Below, one piece after another: positions 14,829 to 20,736 of a stretch of 20,736 nt of DNA. The DNA lies in contig JARLGP010000302.1 in NCBI GenBank assembly GCA_031292735.1, forward strand, positions 1 to 20,736. The letters run 5' to 3'. Below the pieces are notes generated by a model. That model did no database searches and had not been told where the DNA came from. It was given only the letters and a program-made list of their open reading frames with translations. This stretch comes from Holophaga sp. (GTDB lineage Bacteria; Acidobacteriota; Holophagae; Holophagales; Holophagaceae). Positions within the stretch are counted from its first letter, which is position 1, and each line of letters begins with the position of its first letter. The translations under genes were made by a program, and so were the position numbers.

Positions 14829-14983
14829 AGGGAAACAAGCTTTGACGGCGTTCGGTCCTGGTTGTTTCAGGCCCTTGCGAGCAGGAGGACAGGACCCATG
14901 GGAGCGGGAGCTTTGCGACCGGTGCAAGCCGTGCGCCAAGCGGTACCCGCTCCCGCCACCCGCGGGGATGCGTTGGAGGCGGT

Positions 14984-15895
14984 TCAGCGGGCCTGCACCA
15001 CCGACTGCCCCACCTTCAAAGTGGCCCGGTCCCCGGTCACCTTCAGGATGGAGGATTCCTCCCCCACATCGGTCACCTGCAGCTGGGTGAGCACCCGCCG
15101 CTCGCCCTGGATCAGCTTGCCGGTCACCGGGTGCACCACGTCCGCCCCCTGTTCCACCAACTGGAAACGGGCGCCCTGTTCCAGCCGCTGCCTGCGCCCC
15201 AGGTCCACCAGGGCCTCCCGCTCGGAGATCACCTTGATCACATAGCCGGTCAAGGGGAACCGGGCCGCGGTCTCCTTTTCAAGGCTGGCGGTCAGGTCGT
15301 CCAGCAGAAGCTCGTAGGAATGGTAGGCCTTGGGATCCTGGGAGGAGGCGTGCAGCAGGAAGGCTTCGCGGATCGACCCGTCCTCGGTGTTCACCAGGTT
15401 CAGCCGGACCTCCAGGTGGCCGGGGTATGCATCCTCGCGGGTCTTGCCGCCGAAGAAATGGGTGGTCACTTCGGCGGTGTGGCCGAGGCTCCCGGTGTAG
15501 GACCCCACCAGCACGAAGGTGGCGCCCATCTGCCGGCCCAGCCTGGCCGCGGTGGCGTCGTCCACCAGGCCGCTCTGCTCGAACTTGCCTTCCCTCAGCA
15601 CCGCGTCCAGCTGGGCCCGCTCCACCAGCTGGAACCTTCCGGTCTTGAGAAAGGCCATGGTCACCCGGGACATGATCTGCGGCTGGATCTGGCCCATGCG
15701 GGTGGGCGCGGCCGGCCCCTGCGCGGTCTGACCCTGGCCGGGAAACGCGCGGTAGGCTGCCGGGTTGGGCACCTGGAAGCCGCCCCGCAGCGGCAGCACG
15801 GCCAGGGTGGCCGGGCCGCCCTCGGCCGCCGCCAGGTTTGCGGCGGCCAGGAGGGAGAGCGCGAGGGCATGGAAACAGACCTTCAGGTGGCTCAT
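14984..15895 (-). CDS. CsgG-family exported protein with FlgT_C-like C-terminal domain
   Basis: A 303-aa protein with a signal peptide (about 1-24, SLLAAANLAAAEG). The N-terminal half fits the CsgG fold: TLAVLPLRGGF, then FLKTGRFQLVERAQLDAVLREGKF and QSGLVDDATAARLGRQMGATFVLVGSY. The last 80 or so residues (GYVIKVISEREALVDLG, RFQLVEQG, VVHPVTGKL, then VTDVGEESSILKV) resemble the C-terminal domain of FlgT-like proteins. No lipobox Cys is evident, unlike curli CsgG. The start at 15895 has GGAG 7 bases upstream and a good promoter at 15923-15951; an ATG at 15946 would include the promoter. No curli or flagellar genes are adjacent, so the role is unknown beyond an envelope location. Confidence 0.85.
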   Translation of the reverse strand: MSHLKVCFHALALSLLAAANLAAAEGGPATLAVLPLRGGFQVPNPAAYRAFPGQGQTAQGPAAPTRMGQIQPQIMSRVTMAFLKTGRFQLVERAQLDAVLREGKFEQSGLVDDATAARLGRQMGATFVLVGSYTGSLGHTAEVTTHFFGGKTREDAYPGHLEVRLNLVNTEDGSIREAFLLHASSQDPKAYHSYELLLDDLTASLEKETAARFPLTGYVIKVISEREALVDLGRRQRLEQGARFQLVEQGADVVHPVTGKLIQGERRVLTQLQVTDVGEESSILKVTGDRATLKVGQSVVQAR

Positions 15896-15922
15896 GCCGG
15901 TTCTCCATGGGATTGCCTTTGA

Positions 15923-15951
15923 ATTATCAAGGCCGGGGTCATCCACCTCAA
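15923..15951 (-). promoter_or_regulatory. Sigma-70-type promoter of the CsgG-family gene
   Basis: On the minus strand TTGAGG (15951-15946) and GATAAT (15928-15923) are separated by 17 bases, close to the bacterial housekeeping consensus. The predicted start near 15916 leaves a leader of about 20 bases containing the GGAG site. It supports the start codon at 15895. Confidence 0.6.
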
Positions 15952-16032
15952 GCCATCATTCGTCTTTTCACCAGCATTTGGCCCCCGTCCCGAACTTTGC
16001 CGGGCATGGACCCACTCCTCTTGGAGGGTCGC

Positions 16033-17175
16033 ATGATCATCCAAGTCCTGGTGATCTGGTTGGCATTTTTCGTGATGGGCTTCGGCGATGTGCGCGGCAG
16101 CTTCGTGGGCATTTCCAAGGAGGTGTTCGGCATCACCGCCGCCCAGGGCGGCCTGATCCCGTTCTGCGGTGCCGTGGCCTTCGGCTTGTTGGCTCTTCCG
16201 GCAGGCATTTTCGCCACCCGCCACGGGAAGAAGAACCTCATGATGTTGGGCCTGCTGGTCACCGCCCTGGGCCACCTGCTGCCCTGCCTCCTGCTGCACC
16301 GCTTCAGCCACCTGCTGCTGGCCATCCTGGTCATCGCCATCGGCATGACCTTCCTGCTGGTGGCGGGCAACCCGCTCCTGCGGGAGGTGACCGAGCCGGC
16401 CCGGTTCGCCCGCAACCTCACCTTCGCCCAGTTCATCAAGAGCCTCGGCTCCATCGCCGGGCCCTTCCTGATCGCCTGGATCGTGGGCTTCGGCCACAGC
16501 TGGAAGGGGATCTTCCCGGTGTTCACCGTGATCCCGCTGGTCACCCTGCTGGTCATCGCCCTGGTGCCCATCCCCGAGACCGTTCCGCTGGAACCGGCCA
16601 CCCTCAGGGGCATCCTCCGGGTGCTCCGGGACCGGACCATCACGTTCAAGGTCCTGGGCATGTTCCTGTTCGTGGGATCGGAAATGGGGATGAACACCCT
16701 GCTGGCCACCCACATGTGGCAGACCTTCGACCTGAGCATCGAGGTGGAAGCCATCCGCTACGGCCAGGGGCTGTTCTGGCTGGCCCAGGGGGCCGGGCGC
16801 ATGCTCGGGGTGGCCATCCTGAACTGGATCGAGCCCCGGCACTTCTTCCTGGGCTGCGCCCTGGCCGGGCTGGCCGGCCTGGTCGGGCTGATCTTCGGCG
16901 ACCGGACGGTGGCGGTGGTTTCGGTGGCCCTGTGCGGCCTCAGCTTCTCCAACATCTGGCCCACCCTGTTCGCCATCCTCCTGGACAGCCGGCCGCACCT
17001 GCCTTCGGAGATCGCGGGGCTGGCGGTCATGGCCAACGTCGGCGGGGCGGTGCTGCCCCTGGCCATGGGCCTGGTGGCCGACCTCACCGCCGTCCGCTGG
17101 TGCTTCCTGGTGCCGGTGGTGGCCTTCCTGTACCTGGTGGGCCTGGGCCTGGCCAGCCGGCCTCAGGTAGACTGA
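16033..17175 (+). CDS. MFS transporter, FucP-like sugar permease type
   Basis: A 380-aa inner-membrane protein with about 12 helices. MGFGDVRGSFVGISKEVFGIT (about 14-34) and the GIFATRHGKKN loop between helices 2 and 3 (about 62-72) follow the major-facilitator pattern, and GAVAFGLLALPAG resembles the FucP/sugar MFS group. The start at 16033 is chosen because GGAGGG lies 4 bases upstream; an in-frame ATG at 16006 adds nine residues but has no site. The substrate is not identifiable. A GIY-YIG gene follows after 21 bases on the same strand. No convincing promoter was found in the gap of about 135 bases before it. Confidence 0.85.
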   Translation: MIIQVLVIWLAFFVMGFGDVRGSFVGISKEVFGITAAQGGLIPFCGAVAFGLLALPAGIFATRHGKKNLMMLGLLVTALGHLLPCLLLHRFSHLLLAILVIAIGMTFLLVAGNPLLREVTEPARFARNLTFAQFIKSLGSIAGPFLIAWIVGFGHSWKGIFPVFTVIPLVTLLVIALVPIPETVPLEPATLRGILRVLRDRTITFKVLGMFLFVGSEMGMNTLLATHMWQTFDLSIEVEAIRYGQGLFWLAQGAGRMLGVAILNWIEPRHFFLGCALAGLAGLVGLIFGDRTVAVVSVALCGLSFSNIWPTLFAILLDSRPHLPSEIAGLAVMANVGGAVLPLAMGLVADLTAVRWCFLVPVVAFLYLVGLGLASRPQVD

Positions 17176-17196
17176 AGGGCGCATCCCGGGAGCCCC

Positions 17197-17472
17197 ATGA
17201 GCCCTTCCCACAGCCGACCCTGGTGGGTCTACATCCTGCGCTGCGGGGACGGCACCCTCTACACCGGCATCGCCCTGGACGTGCTGGCCCGGCTGGCCCA
17301 GCACCGGGCCGGCGCCGGCGCCCGCTACACCCGGGGCCGGAAGCCGCTGGAGCTGGTCTGCCAGGAGGCGTCCACCAGCCGTTCCGCCGCCACCCGGCGG
17401 GAGGCCGCCATCAAGCGCTGCTCCCGCGAGCAGAAGCTGGCGATGATTCATTCCATGGGCATGCCGGAATAG
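17197..17472 (+). CDS. GIY-YIG domain protein (YhbQ/UPF0213-like)
   Basis: A 91-aa protein made almost entirely of one GIY-YIG domain. WWVYILRCGDGTLYTGI (about 9-25) carries the GIY-YIG-equivalent VYI and YTG triplets, followed by H36, GARYTRGRKPLELV, and the expected catalytic Glu in ATRREAAIKRC. The length matches the stand-alone UPF0213 family, thought to be single-domain nucleases or nicking enzymes of unclear role. It sits 21 bases downstream of the MFS gene, probably in one transcript. Its last 25 bases overlap the end of the convergent hydrolase gene tail to tail. Confidence 0.9.
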   Translation: MSPSHSRPWWVYILRCGDGTLYTGIALDVLARLAQHRAGAGARYTRGRKPLELVCQEASTSRSAATRREAAIKRCSREQKLAMIHSMGMPE

Positions 17473-18830
17473 ATCCAGTTGAAGGCCGCGGGAATGGCCA
17501 CCAGGGCGCCCTGGATGTGGGTGATGTGGTCGGAGACGTCACCGATGGGCAGGAAGGCCAGGAGCCGGGCCGGGTCGCCCCCGGCCTTGCGGATCTCCAC
17601 CCCCAGTCCGGCCATGGTGGTGACGGTGTTCTTGAGGGACACGTCCCGGTCGTCCAGGCTCTGGCAGAACAGGATCGGGTGGGTGGGCCGCCAGCCGGAA
17701 CACAGGTCGTTTTCCCGCAGGAGCTTGTGGATCCTGCTGGTGGCGTAGGCCGGGTCGTCCAGTTCCCGGGCCAGCCAGGCCGGGTTGAGGATCGAGCGCA
17801 GCACCACCGCATCCCCCGGCACCCCCAGCCGCCTTCCGATCAGGGCGTCCACCGTCAGCCCGTCCAGGCTGCCGTCCACCCACTGCACCAGGTTGCCGTC
17901 CTCCCGCTCCTCCATGAGGGCCGGGGCGAAGGTTGCCAAGGGATCCAGCGGGTCGCCGTAGATGCTCTGGTAGGCCATGATCACATAGGGCAGGTAGAAG
18001 CTGTGCTGGTAGGGCATGAGCGGATCGATGATGTCCAGCCGGGTGGTGCCGGAAAGGTCGAAGGGGCCCGCCATGCAGGCGGAGCCCATGAACCTGAACG
18101 GGCCCAGGTCGGTTTCCGGATGGGTTTCCAGTTCCATCACCGAGGCCATGGCGGTGTAGGCTCCCTCGGAATAGCCCATGAGGTAGAGCCGGCCGTCCCA
18201 CCCGTAGTCCCGCTGCTGGAGCCAGGGATCCTCCCGGACCAGCCGCGCCAGCGCGGGCACCGCGTCCAGGATGGCGTAGGCCAGGGACTTGCGGTGGCAG
18301 AAGGGATGGAAGCCCTGGGCGTCGCCGCCCATGCCGGGCTGGTCCGGCATGGCCACGGCGAAGCCGTAGTAGAGCGCCGCGGCGGCGCCGAGGATCCATT
18401 CGTGCCCCCCGTACTGGGACGCCACCTGGATTTTTTCCAGCATGGTCGCGTGGGCGTACAGCACCAGCGGCAGCCGCCGGGACCTGCCCAGGAGCCGCCA
18501 GGAGGGCGGGAAGAACACCCGGCCGCTTTCCGGCACCATGGCGCAGAGCTGCTTCCCGCCGGCATCCAGCCGGGGGTTGCCGGAACCGTCGTAGAGCGGC
18601 CGGCGGGCGGAATACTGGATGACGGCGGAATGCACCACCCAGTCGGGCACCTCCCGCCCGGCCCAGTGCTCCAGGTATTCCAGGCACTGGGCGAAGCTGG
18701 ACCAGCAGGCCGGATCGTCGAGCCGCGTGGGCAGGAGGGTCTGGGGCAGGCGGGGCGGGGCAGCCGGCGCGAGGCCGGCCAGGGCCAAAGCCAGGCCCAG
18801 GGTGCGGAGCATGCGGTTGAGCAGGGTCAT
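17448..18830 (-). CDS. Secreted alpha/beta hydrolase (lipase/esterase-like)
   Basis: A 460-aa protein with a signal peptide (about 1-24, LGLALALAGLAPAAP). The nucleophile elbow is LMGYSEGAYTAM, with Ser about 221. Before it come LPLVLYAHAT (possible oxyanion region) and the strand GFAVAMPDQPGMG. Near the end, FCQSLDDRDVSLKNT offers the acidic residue and GDVSDHITHIQGA the histidine. The size and the GYSEG motif fit large secreted lipase-like hydrolases. The start at 18830 (ATG) has AAAGG 6 bases upstream; an in-frame GTG at 18836 is less likely. It is alone on this strand, so its substrate cannot be inferred from neighbours. Confidence 0.85.
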   Translation of the reverse strand: MTLLNRMLRTLGLALALAGLAPAAPPRLPQTLLPTRLDDPACWSSFAQCLEYLEHWAGREVPDWVVHSAVIQYSARRPLYDGSGNPRLDAGGKQLCAMVPESGRVFFPPSWRLLGRSRRLPLVLYAHATMLEKIQVASQYGGHEWILGAAAALYYGFAVAMPDQPGMGGDAQGFHPFCHRKSLAYAILDAVPALARLVREDPWLQQRDYGWDGRLYLMGYSEGAYTAMASVMELETHPETDLGPFRFMGSACMAGPFDLSGTTRLDIIDPLMPYQHSFYLPYVIMAYQSIYGDPLDPLATFAPALMEEREDGNLVQWVDGSLDGLTVDALIGRRLGVPGDAVVLRSILNPAWLARELDDPAYATSRIHKLLRENDLCSGWRPTHPILFCQSLDDRDVSLKNTVTTMAGLGVEIRKAGGDPARLLAFLPIGDVSDHITHIQGALVAIPAAFNWIYSGMPME

Positions 18831-19006
18831 GATCACCTTTCGGGTTGAAAATGCGACCCAGTATCACCCGATCTGGAATCGTGTCTCGAACAGAATCGTT
18901 CCCTCCCCAAGGCCATGAACGGGGCCCCCCTGCATTCATGGACTGACGCACCGGCCGCCCGGTTCCGCCTGGCCGGACAGCCCCACGGGCTGCAGGAAAA
19001 AGACGC

Positions 19007-19012
19007 TATGAT
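19007..19012 (+). promoter_or_regulatory. Possible -10 element before the dienelactone-hydrolase gene
   Basis: TATGAT lies 24 bases before the start codon and is close to the -10 consensus, but no good -35 hexamer is found at 16-18 bases upstream. The rest of the 18831-19036 gap shows no gene or strong hairpin. Confidence 0.3.
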
Positions 19013-19036
19013 GCCAAAACCATCCCGGAGGGTTCC

Positions 19037-19795
19037 ATGCGCCGCGAACTCCTTGTCACTTCCCTGGCCGCCTTGCCGCTGCTGGCGGGCCAGCCCCTCC
19101 TCTACCAGGACGGCTCCGTGCGGCTCGCCGGCTACCTGGCCCGCCCCGCCGCGGTGGCCGGGAAGGTCCCCGGCGTGCTGGTGCTCCACCAGTGGATGGG
19201 CGTCACCGGCCACGAGCAGATGATCGCCGACCGGCTGGCGGGCCTGGGCTACGTGGCTGTGGCGGCCGACATCTACGGGGAGGGGGTGCGGCCCAAGGAC
19301 ATCAAGGAGGCCGCGGCCCTGGCCACCCACTACAAGAGCGACCGGGCCCTCTACCGCCGGCGCATCCTGGCCGGGCTGGAGGCGCTCAAGGCCCAGTCTG
19401 GGGTGGATCCCGACCGGGTGGCGGTGGTGGGCTTCTGCTTCGGCGGCACCGGGGCGCTGGAGGCGGCCCGGGCCGGCATGCCGGTGGTGGGGGTGGTGTC
19501 CTTCCACGGCAACCTGGACGCCGTTCCGGATCCCGCGGCCCGGCCCATCACCGCCAAGGTGCTGGTCTGCCACGGCGCCGACGATCCCAACGTGCCGCCC
19601 AAGGACGTGGCGGGGTTCCAGGACGAAATGCGCAGGGGCAAGGCGGATTACACCTTCATCGCCTACGGCGGCGCGGTGCACGCCTTCACCCAGAAGGAGG
19701 CCGGCAACGACCCGTCCAGGGGCGTCGCCTACCAGGAGGCCGCCGCCCGGCGCAGCTGGCAGCACATGAAGGACTTCTTCGCCGAGCTGTTCTGA
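19037..19795 (+). CDS. Dienelactone hydrolase family protein
   Basis: A 252-aa alpha/beta hydrolase. VVGFCFGGTGAL carries the Cys nucleophile (C134) that marks the dienelactone hydrolase family, LVCHGADDPNVP supplies the acid (D182 or D183) and YGGAVHAFTQ the histidine (H215), so the triad is complete. LVLHQWMGVTGHEQMIADRLAGLGYVAVAADIYG is the usual N-terminal block. The first 18 residues (LLVTSLAALPLLAG) may be a signal peptide, which would place it in the periplasm, unlike classical DLH. GGAGG lies 5 bases before the ATG. The natural substrate of such proteins is often unknown, and the neighbours do not encode an aromatic degradation pathway. Confidence 0.9.
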   Translation: MRRELLVTSLAALPLLAGQPLLYQDGSVRLAGYLARPAAVAGKVPGVLVLHQWMGVTGHEQMIADRLAGLGYVAVAADIYGEGVRPKDIKEAAALATHYKSDRALYRRRILAGLEALKAQSGVDPDRVAVVGFCFGGTGALEAARAGMPVVGVVSFHGNLDAVPDPAARPITAKVLVCHGADDPNVPPKDVAGFQDEMRRGKADYTFIAYGGAVHAFTQKEAGNDPSRGVAYQEAAARRSWQHMKDFFAELF

Positions 19796-19859
19796 CCGCC
19801 TGTCCCGCCCGCTTCGCGGCTGCCCCCCCCCAGCGGGCATCCGCCGTGCAATTCTCCGG

Positions 19860-19887
19860 TTGCCGAACCTTGGAATAAGCGTAGACT
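19860..19887 (+). promoter_or_regulatory. Possible promoter of the fadE-like gene
   Basis: TTGCCG (19860-19865) and TAGACT (19882-19887) are 16 bases apart, 37 bases before the fadE start codon. The match is moderate. Read-through from the upstream hydrolase gene, which ends 129 bases before, cannot be excluded. Confidence 0.35.
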
Positions 19888-19924
19888 GGCCCAAGAATTC
19901 ACCCAATTTTCACAAGGACGCGTC

Positions 19925-20736
19925 ATGGTCATGCTGGTTTTCGCGGTGCTGGTGATCGGGGCGGCCTGGGCCCTGGCCTACTTCCGGAGCGGGCTGCCGG
20001 GGTGGACGGTGGCGGCGGCGGCCGCCCTGGGGGTCTTCCAGTTCCTGGCGGTGCGGGCCGGGGCGCCCTGGGCCGCGGCCTCCGGGTGGAGCCTCGGCAT
20101 CGTCTTCCTGGCGGCGGCCCTGCTGCTGAACCTGCCGGCCCTGCGCCGGACGCTGGTCATGCGGCCGCTGTTCGCCATGGTGCGGGGCATGCTGCCGCCC
20201 CTGTCGCGCACCGAGCGCGAGGCCCTGGAGGCCGGCACGGTCTGGTGGGACGGCGAGCTGTTCGGCGGCGCCCCCGACTGGGGCAAGCTGCTGGCCCAGC
20301 CCCGGGCGGCCCTCACCGCCGAGGAGCAGGCCTTCCTGGACGGGCCGGTGGAGGAGCTGTGCGGCATGCTGGACGACTGGCGGATCGTGGAGGAGCTGCG
20401 CGACCTGCCGCCGGAGGTGTGGCAGTTCCTCAAGACCAAGGGCTTCCTGGGCATGATCATCCCCAAGAAATACGGCGGCCTGGGGTTTTCCGCCCTGGCC
20501 CACTCCCAGGTGATCATCAAGGTCGCCAGCCGCAGCGTCACCGCGGTGGTGACGGTGATGGTGCCCAACTCCCTGGGCCCGGCCGAACTGCTGAACCACT
20601 ACGGCACCGAGGAGCAGAAGAACCACTACCTGCCGCGCCTGGCCCGGGGCCAGGAGGTCCCCTGCTTCGCCCTCACCGGCCCCGAGGCCGGCAGCGACGC
20701 CGCCTCCATGCCCGACACCGGCGTGGTCTGCCGGGG
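19925..20736 (+). CDS. fadE: FadE-type acyl-CoA dehydrogenase (3' end beyond window)
   Basis: The frame is open from ATG 19925 to the right edge, giving 270 full codons of a protein that is usually near 800 residues. Residues 1-65 contain two or three membrane segments, as in E. coli Fad[21 protein letters not shown] (about 101-120) matches the FadE-specific block, and [22 protein letters not shown] (about 174-195) the acyl-CoA dehydrogenase N-terminal domain. [33 protein letters not shown] shows the start of the FAD/substrate-binding middle domain. It catalyses the first, alpha-beta oxidising step of fatty-acid beta-oxidation at the membrane. AGGA lies 6 bases before the ATG; a second in-frame ATG is at 19931. 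Confidence 0.92.
   Translation, partial: MVMLVFAVLVIGAAWALAYFRSGLPGWTVAAAAALGVFQFLAVRAGAPWAAASGWSLGIVFLAAALLLNLPALRRTLVMRPLFAMVRGMLPPLSRTEREALEAGTVWWDGELFGGAPDWGKLLAQPRAALTAEEQAFLDGPVEELCGMLDDWRIVEELRDLPPEVWQFLKTKGFLGMIIPKKYGGLGFSALAHSQVIIKVASRSVTAVVTVMVPNSLGPAELLNHYGTEEQKNHYLPRLARGQEVPCFALTGPEAGSDAASMPDTGVVCR

Noticed and set aside
14842..15245. Small plus-strand frames starting at 14842, 14862 or 14898
   Set aside because: They overlap the 3' end of the CsgG-family gene in antisense and show no family motif; the strong ribosome site at 14883-14889 is noted as a finding but does not prove a protein.
19807..19838. GCCCGC/GCGGGC hairpin with a run of nine C after the dienelactone-hydrolase gene
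   Set aside because: The loop is about 20 bases and no T-tract follows, so it is not a convincing terminator; the C run is intergenic and unlikely to act as a phase-variable switch.
1..20736. Search by eye for CRISPR arrays, tRNA/rRNA genes, insertion sequences and attachment sites
   Set aside because: No regularly spaced repeats, no tRNA-like cloverleaf, no transposase or integrase gene and no flanking terminal repeats were seen.

Overview
The window is high-GC bacterial DNA, densely packed with genes. Start codons are preceded by clear Shine-Dalgarno sites, and many genes overlap by 4 bases (ATGA or GTGA). No rRNA, tRNA, IS element or CRISPR array was seen. GC-rich codon use, a FadE-type acyl-CoA dehydrogenase with an N-terminal membrane anchor, a CsgG-family lipoprotein-like protein and a DUF6600/FecR-type surface protein point to a Gram-negative organism. 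An acidobacterial (Holophaga/Geothrix-like) source is my best guess from protein style, and it is only a guess.

Region 1 (bases 1-8693, minus strand) is one long gene cluster devoted to gamma-glutamyl chemistry. In transcription order it encodes a PuuD-type gamma-glutamyl hydrolase (class I amidotransferase fold), an APC amino-acid permease, a secreted gamma-glutamyltransferase, a small secreted DUF6305-like protein, an orphan TRAP/DctM-type permease, a 48-residue membrane microprotein, two M14 aspartoacylase/succinylglutamate desuccinylase-like zinc enzymes, and a PgsB/CapB-type poly-gamma-glutamate ligase that runs off the left edge. A well-formed sigma-54 (-24/-12) promoter sits just upstream of the first gene. 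A hairpin followed by a T-rich tract separates the hydrolase-permease-transferase part from the DUF6305-permease-M14-PgsB part.

Region 2 (8822-12637, minus strand) holds the presumed regulator of region 1. This is a sigma-54-dependent activator with an unusual N-terminal domain, a PAS-like domain, an AAA+ domain, and a C-terminal winged-helix-like domain in place of the common Fis-type helix. Its GTG start overlaps the stop of a large MscS-family mechanosensitive channel gene, so the two are probably translationally coupled.

Region 3 (12638-15951) has a lipoprotein with FecR-like and DUF6600 regions and a repetitive Pro/Gln/Arg-rich tail on the plus strand. It is followed by an AT-rich intergenic island with two inverted repeats, and then a CsgG-family secreted protein on the minus strand with a good sigma-70-type promoter.

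Region 4 (16033-20736) is ordinary metabolic and housekeeping DNA: an MFS (FucP-like) transporter and a GIY-YIG protein in tandem, a convergent secreted alpha/beta hydrolase, a dienelactone-hydrolase-family protein, and the 5' part of a fadE-like acyl-CoA dehydrogenase cut by the right edge.

Taken together, the most interesting content is a sigma-54-controlled system that appears to make, move and break gamma-linked glutamyl compounds, with its own activator coupled to a mechanosensitive channel.
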